Positions 1-12,010 of a stretch of 64,000 bases of DNA are shown here, piece after piece. The position numbers and the translations under genes were made by a program. The DNA lies in assembly GCA_022836615.1 (NCBI GenBank), contig MU405239.1, positions 186,001 through 250,000 on the forward strand. The letters are read 5' to 3'. The notes under the pieces are model-generated. The model saw only the letters and a program-made list of their open reading frames with translations, was not told the origin of the DNA and did no database searches. Within the stretch, counting starts at the first letter, position 1. Every line of letters begins with the position of its first letter. The DNA comes from Annulohypoxylon bovei var. microspora (lineage: Eukaryota; Ascomycota; Sordariomycetes; Xylariales; Hypoxylaceae).

Positions 1-131
1 GCATCCTCGATGGAAATCGAGTGGACTCCTCCAAACTGCTCCAGCGGCAGACCCTCGAGCAGGGGCATCCGCTTCATGGGAATTGAAGCGGCGGACGCCG
101 CCGAAACAAACAAAGCGACGGCAACCTTCAT
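1..131 (-). CDS. N-terminal fragment of a putative secreted protein
   Basis: The gene reads leftward off the window edge; the ATG lies at 129-131 on the minus strand. The 43 visible codons begin MKVAVALFVSAASAASIP, a short basic start, a hydrophobic core and small residues at an Ala-Ser-Ala type cleavage site. This is a typical secretory signal peptide. It is followed by a segment with Met-Lys-Arg and Leu-Glu-Gly-Leu that could be propeptide. An AT-rich stretch with a TATA-like run lies just upstream (about 150-178), fitting a promoter. No catalytic domain is visible, so the family cannot be named. That it is a real secreted-protein start is inferred from the signal peptide alone. Confidence 0.55.
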   Translation of the reverse strand, partial: MKVAVALFVSAASAASIPMKRMPLLEGLPLEQFGGVHSISIED

Positions 132-1240
132 GGTGATGTTTCTAATACTGTATATATAGGTACGTGTTATATATACACAGTAAATGAAAATAAACGAGTG
201 GCAGACGATCAAGATCGCTAAGGAAAGGAAGAGACTAACTGAAGATACCGCAGCGGCGCCTCACCCGGTCTTATAGTCCCTCTGCCACTCTTACCGTTGC
301 GGGTCCTTCTTTATCTTCTAAAAGCCCATTGTGGAGATGATTCCCCCGACTAGGTACTACTACGTGGTATAAAGAATAGTCGACCCCCGGTTCTATCGAA
401 GGCGGCTGTCATCCGTGCACATCTTCTACATCGACCCTTGGGTCTACCCCATCTAGTAGCGCAGGTGGTGTGTTTAGATGCCGGGTTGGCGTGAGACTAT
501 TGGTTCCCTCAGGCAATGCGGCATCTCGACAACCACGCGGTGTGCAAAAAGCTAGAAGCTGACCGTTATTACTATGTTGTATACAGCATACGAGATTAAC
601 ATTGCTGTGGCGCTGTTGACGGGGCCAACTAGCGGGTCCTTCATCTGTGAAGACAAGGGGAAGCTGATCCTAACTGGGATCGAGTATCATACCCATAAGC
701 TTACCAGGACGAATCGGGTAGCTGACTGCTGTGTCAGCCCTATTCTCAGCCAATCAAAGAGAACATAGATCAAAAGATTGACAGGGCCATGGTCAGTTAG
801 CGGCTCCGCTAGACACGTTGAAACTTGGCTTCCAAAAATCGCGATACGAAGGAACAGCCTACTAGGAGTCGGCTCGCTTATTAACGTATTGGAGCGTACA
901 TATGTATGCTATTCGAGATTTATCATGACGTTATGTATATATTTCGCGATTGACCAACGTTAACTATACATCATGCATACTATTTAAGGCAGCCCATACG
1001 ACTTCGAAGTAATAAACTACGGCCGTTACCCGTCTTTGGGGTATCGTGAAGCCTTGGTGAGCAGCTGAAAATAGTTCAGGGGTCAATAAGCCGCCATTGA
1101 TACATAGGTACTTTCGTTAAATTACCGTTAGATGTTCGACCGAGGTCTCCGAAGATACGGATCTGGAAACCAGGCGACCAACCAGGGAACCGGGATGCGT
1201 CAAGGGTTCATCGTCTCTTCTTTTTATGAGAAAAAAAAAA
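132..1240. other. Intergenic region
   Basis: No supported gene. The first ~100 bases are TATA-rich and probably serve the minus-strand secreted-protein gene. Short reading frames at 574-963 have no start context, splice partner or recognisable domain. The stretch ends in an A-run (1231-1240) that abuts the inverted-repeat element. Confidence 0.5.
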
Positions 1241-1297
1241 CAGTAACTCTAAATGTACAGGTGCTACTTTTTGAATCTACAGGTAAATCCACTTTTA
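1241..1297 (+). repeat. Left terminal inverted repeat
   Basis: 57 bases identical to the reverse complement of 1933-1989. Identity stops abruptly where the left arm runs into CTCC and the right arm into TTCG. Confidence 0.7.
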
Positions 1298-1932
1298 CTC
1301 CACCATCTACTTTCTATTGGCTACTGCCCAACTTGCTTCCATTTTAAGAACTTTTCGACCGCAAAGACCTTTCAACCAATCAAAGCGCGTAAATCGCGTT
1401 TCTTACTTTCAAGTGTTTTCAGGCTATGACAGCCTTTTATATAAATATATAAAATAGTTTTATATATACTGTTTAATAAGGGCAATTGATTGATGTAAGG
1501 TGCATTCTTATTAGAAATGCGACGGCTTAGATATTGAGTAAAATATACGTTGTTGAATATTTACCTTAAGTAAGTGTGTTGACTTTGAGGGGTATCACGT
1601 GCCGCCGCCAAGAAATCATGTAGGCTTACTTTAAACCCCCAAAACACGCAAAAATAGCTGGTGCACTCAAAAGACTTTTATATCATTCGATCCGCTAGAT
1701 TCAAGGCTTCATAAATATATATATTATATTATTATAAGTATCATATTTCAGAAGTTATTCAGGTTTTTAAAAAGTATTCGTGTTGTAAGCTTAGACCATA
1801 AAAAGGTCACGTGGTACCCTTTGTGCCGCCACTCAACCTGTATAATAAGGGTTTTATGGAAAAAATATACTTAAGTACCTAAGTATTGTGGGGATACTAA
1901 GGGCTGCGCGATTAAACCAATGATATGTCGAA

Positions 1933-1989
1933 TAAAAGTGGATTTACCTGTAGATTCAAAAAGTAGCACCTGTACATTTAGAGTTACTG
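1933..1989 (-). repeat. Right terminal inverted repeat
   Basis: Exact reverse complement of 1241-1297, bounded on its outer side by an A-run (1990-1997). Confidence 0.7.
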
Positions 1990-4900
1990 AAAAAAAAACC
2001 ATCAAAACTAGGTTAATATGCCGTGCCCATATTTTAGAGCCATGGGGTGCCAAGAAAGCATGCTGAAAATATCTTTCTGTACATGAGATGGTCCGATGGG
2101 AAAAGTGCCAGCCTCGTATCGAACGATATCTTGTTATTTAGAAATTAGGCGTGGTGAGCGCTGGCAATTGAACGGAAGTTGTTGAATGATTTTCATGGAG
2201 CACAGAAGGCGGTGATAGAAGACACATAGGTAGGTAATATACACTACCCAGCAGCATAGGGGAGGTGGAGGCTCATATGAATTCCATGGGACTCGAATGT
2301 TTCCATTGTTAAATCCGCCTATACAACGTAGGTCCAGTGTAAAAATCCCATCCCAATTTCCAGTACCCCTTATTATTTGAACTACCAAAAGGAGGTGGTG
2401 TATGTGGCTGTGCAGCCGGGTACTTTTAGTAGGATACCCAATCGGACAAACATCTCGTGAAGCAGTATTAAAGGGTGCTCGCATATATATGCACGTAGCT
2501 ATACCTTTTTAAGATGCCATTGAGGGGATAGGGTAGTTTTAAAGGAATAACGGGGGAATAGGTAGGTATTCTACCTACAAAAGGTAGGTGAAGAAGATGT
2601 TAGTAGGTACGCTTAGGATTCACTGTGGCATAGTATAAGTTGCAAATACGGAGTATATGCTGTTGACGCGTTCATAATTTCCCAAATAGCCTATCTTAAT
2701 CATATGTTGCTTGTTATGACTTCCATCTTGCTGCTATGAAAACTCGAAAAGTTATTACTGCATTGTTCTTTCATGCCTCCCCACGTTTTGTCTCGTAAGT
2801 ACCTAAAGTTGGAATAGTTCGCATCAAACTCGGAAAGAAAACAAAGCACTGGAACAAAGCACTGGGGTTAAGAAGAAGCATGAGGGCTCAGACCCGTTCG
2901 CATATGTATTTCCCGACGCCTGTCTTGAAATAATAAATATAGCATCAGTTTGGGTCGTCGAAAATGACTATTTATTCAATTATTGACTATTTGCAGATAG
3001 CCAAAGTAGTAACTAACTCGCAAATTATTTATTTTTCTCATCTAGGAAGTGTCAAATCATTTAGTGAAGTGTTCGATCCAATACCTACACATTTTGTTGT
3101 TGTTTTGGTAAATATCAGCGTGAACCCGAGACTTCGGATCTATCGAATGCATATGTTGAGAAGTTCGCATTAGCTGCAGCTCTCGGCAAAAGCAGACACT
3201 CAATCAGGTCCGATTCCGTTAGTCTTTAGGGACCTGCAGGATGCAGTGTCGATCCATTACGTGGAATTTCTAGGCTACATATTGTACCTAGCTATATCAA
3301 CATAGCGCTGTCTTTTCCAAAAGGTCATACCGGTTTTATAATTATAATTCAAGATTCAAAGACATAAGAGTATATCAGGCTTTATTTCCAGTTCGATTGG
3401 ATAGTATAGAATAGTATAGGATAATATGTTGTCTTTGAAGCGGAATAGAAAGGACAATGGGACAATGGGCAGTCTAGACTCTTTCATAAGTTTCTTCTTT
3501 TGAAGTCAGTCTAAAACCAACATGCAGGTACACACCGAATCTTGGCAAGCCTATTTGCCAAGTTTCTCTTACATGCAACTTAAAAGACACATAAGAATTC
3601 GGCCTTTAAAATGCCATTGTTAAAAGATCCTGCAGGTAAATGCAGATAGGTATCATCGGGGGGACGCTCCGGTACCCAGAGGGTTTCAGCCACAGTAGAA
3701 GATTTTGTCGTAGGGGCTTTTTATGGCTGGAGATTCTAAAAGGCCGAACTCGACGGTGAAAACAGAAGGCACCGGAGGCCGGTCTCTTCCTGCCGTCCCG
3801 TTCCCCCCTCCTTCTCCCCCTTTCCTCCCCCACCTTCATCGCAAATTTTCTCCCTACTTCGATATTTCTTTTAGTTACCTAATTGTAGGGAAGCTAACTA
3901 GGCGTATCCAAACTATCTCCAAACTATCTCCAAACAACCTTCTAGCCCATCCTTTCCTACCTTACATACCGCTACCAACGTTGCCTGGTATATCACATAT
4001 CTAAGGAATCTACCTAGTAGGAATCCTTCCTCGGTAACTATCTACCGGTACCTACCTAGGTAGACATTTATCTATGTGTGTACCTAGAAATATGAGATGT
4101 GACTTCAAAAACGACGTCGCTTTCTCTCGATTCAGACGCGTCTGGTCTCCCGCATGTTTCAAGAATTGGACCGTCTACCCGCTGCATGATGCTTAATGCA
4201 GTTCAAGGCTTTCACTTTTCTTCTTCTATCGCAAGCCCGAGACAGTATTATACCTAGGTAGTCAAGATCAGTGAACTGATTGATCAGTCTTGCGAAGAGG
4301 CTAACATATACATACGTAGGCGTACCTATGTAGGCGAGAGATCCGCACTATTGGACGATCTACAAAATCAAATGCCACCAGAGTGTCGATCTCCCGGAGC
4401 CTCAAGCAAGAGAGGAAGAAGAAAAGAGAAAAGAGAGAATGAAAGAGAGTAATACATACCTCCGTATTCTAAATTCTAACATACAGTACAGAATATAATC
4501 TACTTCTCAGAAGTAGTAGCTGAAGTAGGCACTTAATGCTTCGTCGGAGTTCATGACGTCGATATCGGTATAATGTCTCGGCGATTAACCAACCACGGCA
4601 GCCCGCGGACGGTGTTTTCATATGTTTGGCTGGTCGCTAGTAGTGTAAGAAAACAAAGGCCAAGAGTCAGCACCAACGCAACCACAATATGGAAATTCGA
4701 GTGCCCCATACCCGCCACTAAGCCTTGATGAATATGAGGCGGTATAACTTTCCTATAGTCAATCAATTCGGCGCCAGCACGGTGTTAATAAAGTACTCAA
4801 GTACGCACGTATGCAGAGTTGAGCCATCATTATGCAGGCTGGCAGGCAGATTCGAACCGCAAAGCGCGTTCCCGTCTAATCGACAAGTCGGCAGCGCTCC

Positions 4901-5894
4901 AATACGCGTCTCCCTTCTTCTCATGTTGACCGGTCATTTTTAGACGGTGTCTAGGTAGCGTAGCTATCTACAGAGCTAGTGAACAGCTCTGCCACGGAAC
5001 TCGATGGAAGGCCCGAGTTCCCTCGTGGTGGTTGGAATGGCTGTACCCGATACATTCTTTCCGCTATACGGAAAGAGATCCCTTCTCCCACCGGTGCTGC
5101 TGTTTGTCCCCTCTCATCCCAACCAGCTTGGGAAGGATGTGACCTTTTCCTTATGAGTGATATCAGTTTTTTAATGTTACACTTGGCGGGCAACGAAGCG
5201 AGAGGCGAGAGGCGAGAGGCGACGCGCGAGATGCACAAATCGATTTATTTCTTCTATACCGCCACCAACATACGGACGTGGGAATGTCATATCTGACAAT
5301 ACCTCTCGCAGCTCTCGATAACACCGTTTGTTATACATACAGATCTATACTATACCAGGGATCTAGGCATTCCGTCGCCCCAGTTCGTGACGTAAGGTGC
5401 CATACGATTGGAACTTTCATAGCGAGATCCTAGATGCAAGACGGATCTCACACAGAAGGTATTTGGACCCTCCCTTACTGTTATGCATTCTGCACAAACA
5501 TTTCCTTTCCTAGCCCCACTTCACCTCGCCCGCCTCGCCCACCTTGCCCACCTTGCCCACTTACCTAGGTGGACTAAGACGCGAGTTAGGGGAGCTCTCC
5601 ATGTGTTGATCGTTCCAAGCTTGATACATAAGGTATCCCTATCGGCCACACTTCTTGTTGATTGATTCACATTCTGAATTTGGCCTCCCCCGCATGTCTC
5701 TTTCTTCATTGTATTATTTACTGATCCTACCCTCGATCATCGGGATCTGCAAACTGGTGTTCTTTTGTTTGGATCTGTCCTGTCTTGGTAGCACACCAAC
5801 TTCTCCTCGAGATACTCTATAAACCGCGCATCCCCGTCATAGGGACTCAGAGCAAGATTCCAATCTCGATCGATCTTACAGACTCAGCAGGATC
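1990..5894. other. Long gene-poor spacer
   Basis: About 3.9 kb without a supportable gene. Frames between 2134 and 5709 are short, lack family resemblance, and several mirror each other on opposite strands. The stretch holds several CCTAGGTAGG-type words (about 4007-4066), a pyrimidine-rich block at 3795-3840, and a GCGAGAG tandem repeat at 5198-5218. The last 200-300 bases are pyrimidine-rich with a CTATAAA-like box near 5816-5822 and probably form the promoter and leader of the 5895 gene. Confidence 0.5.
5198..5218 (+). repeat. Short tandem repeat, GCGAGAG x3
   Basis: Three perfect consecutive copies of GCGAGAG, followed by a broken fourth copy (GCGACG). Confidence 0.8.
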
Positions 5895-7076
5895 ATGGAG
5901 CTCGCCAACCACCCGTACCGAGAGGGATTCGTCGCTGATGAAGGGAGCTGCTCAATAGACTTCGACGTCATCTCAAGACCACCAAGGAAGTCCAGCCTGA
6001 ACAGCAACTTTTCTTATCCTAAACCTGATGGATATCTACGTCGTCACGAGTCAAGTGATAGCTGTTCGTCACTGGCGTCGAACGGCTCTATGCCAGGGAT
6101 GACCGACTCATCCGATTCGGAGACATCATTTGAGGAGGATAGCAGCTATAATACGTCGGCTAGCGAACTATGGGATACCTTTTGGCCAGACAGCGCATTT
6201 GTTCCCGAGGAACAGTACCCCGTACTTCTACGCGCCTCCCAGACGCCAAATTATTTCGCCAAGAGCTTCCCCAAGTGCGAGTTTAACAACGAGGCCGATG
6301 ACACAATCACCCTATCAACGTTAAAGCGAGACTCTAAGGAAGATTCAGGAAAACCATGCGACACTCCGCTACCTCGGTTGTCGTCTCCACGTCAGGCGAC
6401 AAGAAACGTCTCGCCAACATATTCCGTCTATCCCAAGCCGGAACCCTCTAGTATATTACGAGTTGCTCTCCCGCCGCGGACATCATCGCTTAATGTAGTA
6501 CCGTTATCGCCACCCCGGCGCCAGGGACTAAAGTCAAACATATCAAATTTGAATATCAAACCTATCCAGTCATCCCACAGCTTTCGACCATACCGTGCTG
6601 CTCCTCCAGTATCTAAGGCATCTATGCTACCAATATCCGCCAAGTCCGCCCCTACGTCTCCTAATTACCCCCCGCCACATCCGCCTAGGGCTCTCCGTCC
6701 GGCAACCTCGACCCTCAACTTGCGCGATGGGCAGAGTCCTCTTAACCAAACTCGCCACAATGCTACAGCACCTTTATCACCACTCAGTGCAGTGACCCCT
6801 GTGGAGAAGCCGCAATCAAATCCGCGACCGGAGTTTGAGCGCTTGGTCTCGGTGTTCGAGTTCGATTCAGATCATGAGTCGTATACCGAAAGAAATAGTT
6901 TTACTAAACGGATCGCCCGCGGGTTTCATAAGAAAAGCGCTAGCGAGAAGCGGAGTAGTGATGACCGTCGAGGGAGCTCTGACTCCCAGGGCTCCGAGAA
7001 GGAGAAAGACAAGGAAAATCCGGCTCGCAAGCGGGGTGGTAGCTTGGGGCGGATCCTTGGGCTCAAGAGCCGATAA
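5895..7076 (+). CDS. Ser/Pro-rich disordered hypothetical protein
   Basis: A single uninterrupted frame of 393 codons whose ATG sits in AGGATCATGG context. The protein is rich in Ser, Pro, Asn and charged residues and has no predicted membrane segment or globular domain I recognise. Acidic/Ser clusters near residues 53-90 (for example DSSDSETSFEEDSS) are likely casein-kinase targets. Several SPPR and SPLS motifs suit proline-directed phosphorylation. The C-terminus (about 340-393) is strongly basic, with KRIARGFHKKSASEKR and a final GGSLGRILGLKSR. The basic tail may bind nucleic acid or membrane; that is inference. No close family could be named. The pattern fits fungal-specific regulatory or scaffold proteins. 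Confidence 0.75.
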   Translation: MELANHPYREGFVADEGSCSIDFDVISRPPRKSSLNSNFSYPKPDGYLRRHESSDSCSSLASNGSMPGMTDSSDSETSFEEDSSYNTSASELWDTFWPDSAFVPEEQYPVLLRASQTPNYFAKSFPKCEFNNEADDTITLSTLKRDSKEDSGKPCDTPLPRLSSPRQATRNVSPTYSVYPKPEPSSILRVALPPRTSSLNVVPLSPPRRQGLKSNISNLNIKPIQSSHSFRPYRAAPPVSKASMLPISAKSAPTSPNYPPPHPPRALRPATSTLNLRDGQSPLNQTRHNATAPLSPLSAVTPVEKPQSNPRPEFERLVSVFEFDSDHESYTERNSFTKRIARGFHKKSASEKRSSDDRRGSSDSQGSEKEKDKENPARKRGGSLGRILGLKSR

Positions 7077-8073
7077 ACGTGGATGAATATCCAGATTGTT
7101 ACACTTACCTGTCCTATTTTCTGCACCAATTTTTTTTTTTCATTCTTTTTCATCAGAGGTCAGCCGGAGACAGTACGTCTGCACCTTGAAAAACTCGTCA
7201 CGAATTCTTTACATTTACGTTTCTTATGTTTCTATGGCATTTCCTGGCTGGCCCGGCATGTACGAGGTTGAAGACGCATGTATTACGAGGCTAGCAACGC
7301 ACGATGAGAACGGTGCATACGACCGGCACACAAAAGGAGTACGATATTGATCAGCACGAAATTTGATATATTACATGTGTTATGTTGAAAGAGCATGCAA
7401 ACTCGCTCGGGCGAGAGGGGCGCAAAAAAGTTTTCGGGTTGTAAGATCCCTCATGTTACCAACGTCTCCACGATGATGATACGATCATGATTGCGACGGC
7501 GAGGGCCGAGATATGCCGCAGCGATGTTTCTATGACGATCATTCGATTCTGTCCTATTATGTTCATCTATTTGATTCCCCGGTCATGAAGAGGCCCGGGG
7601 TGTCTCTGTTTGTTTACTTCTGTTTTTATCGTTGTGTGTACAATACAATGCAACTATTTACTTTCGCATCATAGCAAAGATCTTAGACATTGAAACTAGG
7701 CTATTTAACATACCTAGCCATTGATAAATAATATTATACATTTATCTATCGAGTTCATGGACCATGTGCTTTGAACTAGAGAAACCCATTCCAGGCAAGA
7801 CTACCTAGGTACTTACTAGGTAGTATAATGGAAGAGATATTCCAAAGATGTTGTTGGCCAACTGCATGTCTCCTATTCTACAAGCTGCAGGATTTCACCA
7901 ACATGTGGAGCAGAGCCGGCAGGTAAATGTACGTTTGTGGCTAATTTCTCAGTAATGCGTCCTAACTAGGTAGTTCGCATGTCTAAAAAGGCATAGTCGT
8001 CCTCGGTATTATTATAACACAGTCTCACCTTTATTAGCCCTACGTAGGTTCGCTAGCTGGACAACTTGCCTTC

Positions 8074-8095
8074 CCAACCTACCTAGGTAGGTTGG
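8074..8095. repeat. Perfect 22-bp palindrome of the CCTAGGTAGG class
   Basis: CCAACCTACCT is followed directly by its reverse complement. It is the longest perfect palindrome noticed among the many copies of this word in the window. Confidence 0.8.
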
Positions 8096-8592
8096 AATAA
8101 ACAACAAAACAAACGTACCTGGAATTTGGAAATCCTTTATCGTGGTCGATCGATCAATTAACCAAACAAGAAAGGAGGTAGGCAGGCTGTTGGAATTCGT
8201 TGGTGCTAGATTGGCTCGATATCCTTCTCTGGATTTGAGTAGGACCGGTATGCGCAGATATGTCTGAGAGTGTGTAGTTCTAGGGCTATCGGTTTAGAGG
8301 ACAACTGTCTACCTAGGCAGGTATTCAAACAGACACTTATGTGCTTGATTTACCTATATAGTAACTAGCTACGGGGTGTTCTATTGTTAGACCTTTATTA
8401 TTGACTTCGTATAATGTTATAAAGCTCGTTGTTAAGAAGGCTAAGTTGGCAGTCTGAGATAAATTCTAGCTTGAGTCCCAGGACCTCCTTTATACATAAA
8501 TACATCTACGATACATCTAAGTAGCTGCTTATGAAATAGTTACTTTACGTGCCCATGGTCGTGACAGTAAATAATTAAATCTGCTAAGGACC

Positions 8593-8608
8593 ACCTAGGT
8601 ACCTAGGT
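8593..8608. repeat. Palindromic ACCTAGGT doublet
   Basis: Two tandem copies of the self-complementary octamer ACCTAGGT, so the 16-mer is also its own reverse complement. Same sequence class as the other CCTAGGTAGG words in the spacers. Confidence 0.75.
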
Positions 8609-8937
8609 AGTCCAAAAGCATCGTTATTTGCCCACCCCAAAGATGAGCTTTACCTACCGAGGCACAAACTAATTTGGTAAAGCAAGATGTGACAAGGTCA
8701 CGCAAATTCATCACCATCATAAACACAACGGAGAGAACCAAACGAAGCAGTATTGCAACCCCAAACCAAAATCTCAAGTTCGATTATTTTCAGACGCCTC
8801 CCCAATCTCTATAAATGGTATCACTCAAAACTAGGTAGTCAGATATCGATCTATCTTTCTGGCAGTAGAATCTCAAAAATCAAACCGCATAGGTCTCGTA
8901 ACTTCTCGTCGCAGTCTGTCGGGCAGCTGAAACCCAT

Positions 8938-8961
8938 ATAACCATAACCATAACCATAACC
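8938..8961 (+). repeat. Short tandem repeat, ATAACC x4
   Basis: Four perfect copies of ATAACC, then diverged copies (ATGATCC, ATAAATCC) out to about 8980. It differs from the fungal telomere unit TTAGGG/CCCTAA. Confidence 0.75.
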
Positions 8962-9144
8962 ATGATCCATAAATCCATAAGCCGTGAATCCTTAAACACC
9001 ATGACCCGTGATCCCGTTCAAAGTCGTACTGTACATGTAGTTCGTCAATCTATGGTCGCTAGATGTGTTCGTAAAAATGATGAGAAAAAAATAGATGGTG
9101 TAAAAATGTACAAGAAATGAATATCGATATATATCAAAGTCAAC

Positions 9145-12010
9145 CTAATGGTTGAAAAGGGAGCCGCTGTCATGAGGCAGGGGAGCAGAGATGAGCTGGC
9201 CTCTCGCCCTTCTGTCGTACGCGCGTAGTTTCTTGGGGTTGACCGTGTATTTACTGAAGCGCTTGATGCCGAGGCGTTCGTCATTATTTCGGCCAGTGCT
9301 TAAAGTCCATCGGCCCTGTCTATGCCAGTCCTTGCCGAGATCGAGGTGACCAGCTAGATCATTAGGCTCTAGCATCAGATGCAAATCGAACGCCCCATCT
9401 GTGCGCAGTTTCTCGTCGGTGCAGAAGCTGATAATCTCGGCCAGACAGGTGACAGCGTGAGGTAGCCGGAATTGTGCCCTGTTAGGTATCAAGCAGACAA
9501 GCCCGGCGACGTATAGGAACATTAGGGTGAGGATGATGGCGAATGCGGGCACGTTCGGATACATGCGCACGACCCCGTCAGGCGGAGTTAGAGCTAGAAA
9601 CAGTCCGCCACCCAAGACTGGTAGAAGAGCAAACAGCGGGGACAGCAGAGACACGAAAGCCACCCGCCAATGCTTGTTCCTCAAGGCCTTATATGTTGAT
9701 TCGAAAGGCAGGCATGTGGCATAATCCAAAAGAAGCGAAGTCTCCGCTCGCGAACCTTCCGCACGCGAAAGCTCACCCCATGGGGCTAGGATACGTAGCG
9801 TCAGATCCAAAGGCTGGAACAACAGGAACAATATGAGGCCCAGAAGCGAGGGGATGAAAGAGTAGACGAAGTCGGCAGCCGAAAATGCGCCTGCAACGGG
9901 TAAGGCGCTTAGGAGAGGATCGAAGCCGTTGCGCAAGTCCGTGGAAGGTAGAAACGAGACGACGAGCAAAGCGAGTAGCAGGATGGAAAATGCCACAACG
10001 AAGAGAGTGATCTGGCTATCTCGGAAGCACCATGGGAGATAGCGAGAACGGATGCTCGGATCTGAGGACCGTTCGCCGGCTTCAGGGGACCCCTCTCGCC
10101 GCATAGCCCATTCTGGACCTTCCGACTTTTCGGTCGCGAGATCTCCTTCGCCAGTAGACATACCAATTCCATACCACGTTCCGATTTCCGGCGCCTCGGG
10201 TGAAAACCAGAATCCAAGCCTCTGGGCATTTCCCTGAAGTCTCTGTTTCATGCTGCTTCGTGTCGCTGCCGTTTCAAGCCCACGATATCGTGATAGAGAA
10301 TTGCTTTGCGAAATGAGAAAAATGATATCCCCAATATTTCGAAGACCCCATTTTTGCATCATCCCGGTCCTCCGTCGATTCCAGAACACAAACAACACAG
10401 CTAGTGATAGCAGAAATGACACATACAGCGCCACCAATGTCCACGCTACGCCCTGAACAGTTGCCCAGATCCAATTTCCGTCGACGAGGATGACGGTAAA
10501 TAGACTGCTCTGCAACGGGATTGTGAAATTCAAAAGCCAAACATTGAAAATGGGTATCCAGATGTTCCAGGGCCCACCAAGCTGAGGCCAAAGAAACGAT
10601 TTGGGGTATAGAGGTAAAAACACAGCATCTCGCCGTTCGTTACGGTCATCCGAAGCCATAGCTGAAAATGGCAAAACCCAAAACGCCGCAGCAATAACAC
10701 ACTGGGCGTATATTAATATAATCACAGCTAATAGCTGTGGCAACATCCGGAAAAGGAAGTATTGGCCGCCATATATTGTACCGGAGTATGCCGTCAAACC
10801 ATTGTGGTTCATGGAATAAACGGCGGCAACTATAAGAGCCACAACCATTAAAATGCACAAGGTCGCCAAAAACAGCAAGGACTGTGGCCGTAAAATCCAG
10901 GGTTTCAAAGTCAGAGGCGCTTCCCAGTTCAGGGCTTTCCCGCAATTATGCAGACCCGTCTCGGGATCAATAACCAGGTCTGACCGTGCTTGCCAATGCT
11001 CTAGATTCCTCGGCAGGTTGAGTTTAGGCTTGGGAGAAATCGTCCGCTCATCTCGGTGTTCACTAAGAGGAGATGGGCTGCCGTTGTAACGTTCACCCGC
11101 GGCCTCGGCGGCGGCGGTGGTAGCTAGAATGGCACCCCAAGGATCATTGGTGAACTTTGCCCTTTCTTGACGCTGCTGTCGCTTTTCCCGAAGCTCATCT
11201 TCGACGGAGGGAGTTGGAACTGAGGTAATGGGTCCGGAAGGCGGTCCCATAGGCCAATCTCGGGGAGCGTTATCACGTGTAATTCGCTCTGGCGGTAGTT
11301 GTACCGAGGGTTGTTTGTACGGACTTGGGACCGTGGTAGGTGTGAAATGATAGGCCTGCTGGTATGATTCATCGCTACCAGATGAAGGGTATCCTGTCAT
11401 TCCTCGGCCATCGTTGCGACTCCTCGTTAGAGCATCTAGGGCATAGCGGATATAGGGACCATCGTCAACACCAGGAGTGACGACGCCCGCAGCTCTCGCC
11501 AGATCGTCCTTGAAGTCCCCAAATGCGGGATCTTGCTGCGAAGCCATAGGTGGGAATTGCGGCTGGTCGTAGCGCATTCCAGGAGTAGACATCATCGAGC
11601 GATCGACATCCTCATCTATGAGCTGTTGGTGACCCCAAAGTCTCTGCGGACCGTAAACCTCTGATTCGGAGGGTATTGAGGGTGGTGTGGGGGCTGGGGG
11701 AGGTGTCGGTGCATAAGGTACCACGGTTGACCGTGAAGCGGGAGATGGTTCTTGATGTGTATTCGAATCGGAGTCAAGCAGTCTCGGGGTGCCGTGGACT
11801 ATAGTGACCTGAGAGGCCGTTGTGGGTTCCGGGGAGAAGGTTGAATTAGATATTGTGGCTCTATGAGACGAATTTTGTCCTAGGGAAATAAGTGTGAGCT
11901 AGAGATTACTAGAGATTAAGGTGTAAATAGGTGAATAGGTGAATGAGAGTTGGCATACGATTTTGTTGATTTTGCTGGACATAGTCTAAGTCCAAATTCT
12001 GGGAGCTCAT
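9145..12010 (-). CDS. DUF3433-type multipass membrane protein
   Basis: Two exons: 12010-11959 and 11879-9145, joined across a 79-nt intron with GTATGC donor and CCTAG acceptor, giving 928 residues. The long exon has no in-frame ATG at its head (its first open codons include GTG). The upstream exon starting MSSQNLDLDYVQQNQQN restores a start in frame, so I prefer this model. Residues 1-340 are Pro/Ser-rich and disordered, with a Glu/Arg-rich segment. Two membrane blocks follow, about 345-500 and 640-790, each with several hydrophobic helices (for example a Leu/Val-rich span near 645-665), separated by a cytosolic-looking loop. The paired arrangement fits the fungal DUF3433 repeat family, whose function is unknown. 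Some database members of this family carry the name of SAICAR synthase; nothing here resembles that enzyme, and a true one lies 5 kb away. Confidence 0.8.

Larger units (their letters stand above)
1241..1989. mobile_element. Non-autonomous terminal-inverted-repeat element (749 bp)
   Basis: Two 57-base segments, 1241-1297 and 1933-1989, are exact reverse complements and bracket about 635 bp of AT-rich, non-coding DNA. Each end begins CAGTAACTCTAAATG. A-runs lie immediately outside both ends, so a target-site duplication cannot be read clearly. Inside, a GGGTAYCACGTG word near 1593 recurs inverted near 1806-1821. The structure matches a DNA-transposon derivative that has lost its transposase. 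Perfect identity of the arms against a degenerate interior suggests either recent movement or conserved ends. The superfamily is not assigned. Confidence 0.6.
7077..9144. other. Intergenic region between convergent genes
   Basis: About 2.1 kb between two convergent genes, with no supported gene. It contains a dense group of CCTAGGTAGG-type palindromes (about 7802-7825, 8074-8095, 8593-8608) and an ATAACC tandem repeat (8938-8961). AT-rich 3'-flank sequence adjoins both genes. Confidence 0.5.

Noticed and set aside
3606..4004. Overlapping 77- and 93-codon ORFs on opposite strands
   Set aside because: Produced by a pyrimidine-rich tract; low-complexity Pro/Arg products without domain.
4840..4935. 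tRNA-like sequence on the minus strand (GGTTCGAATC B-box-like word)
   Set aside because: T-loop-like bases and a weak D-arm are present, but no acceptor stem pairs and no proper anticodon arm forms.
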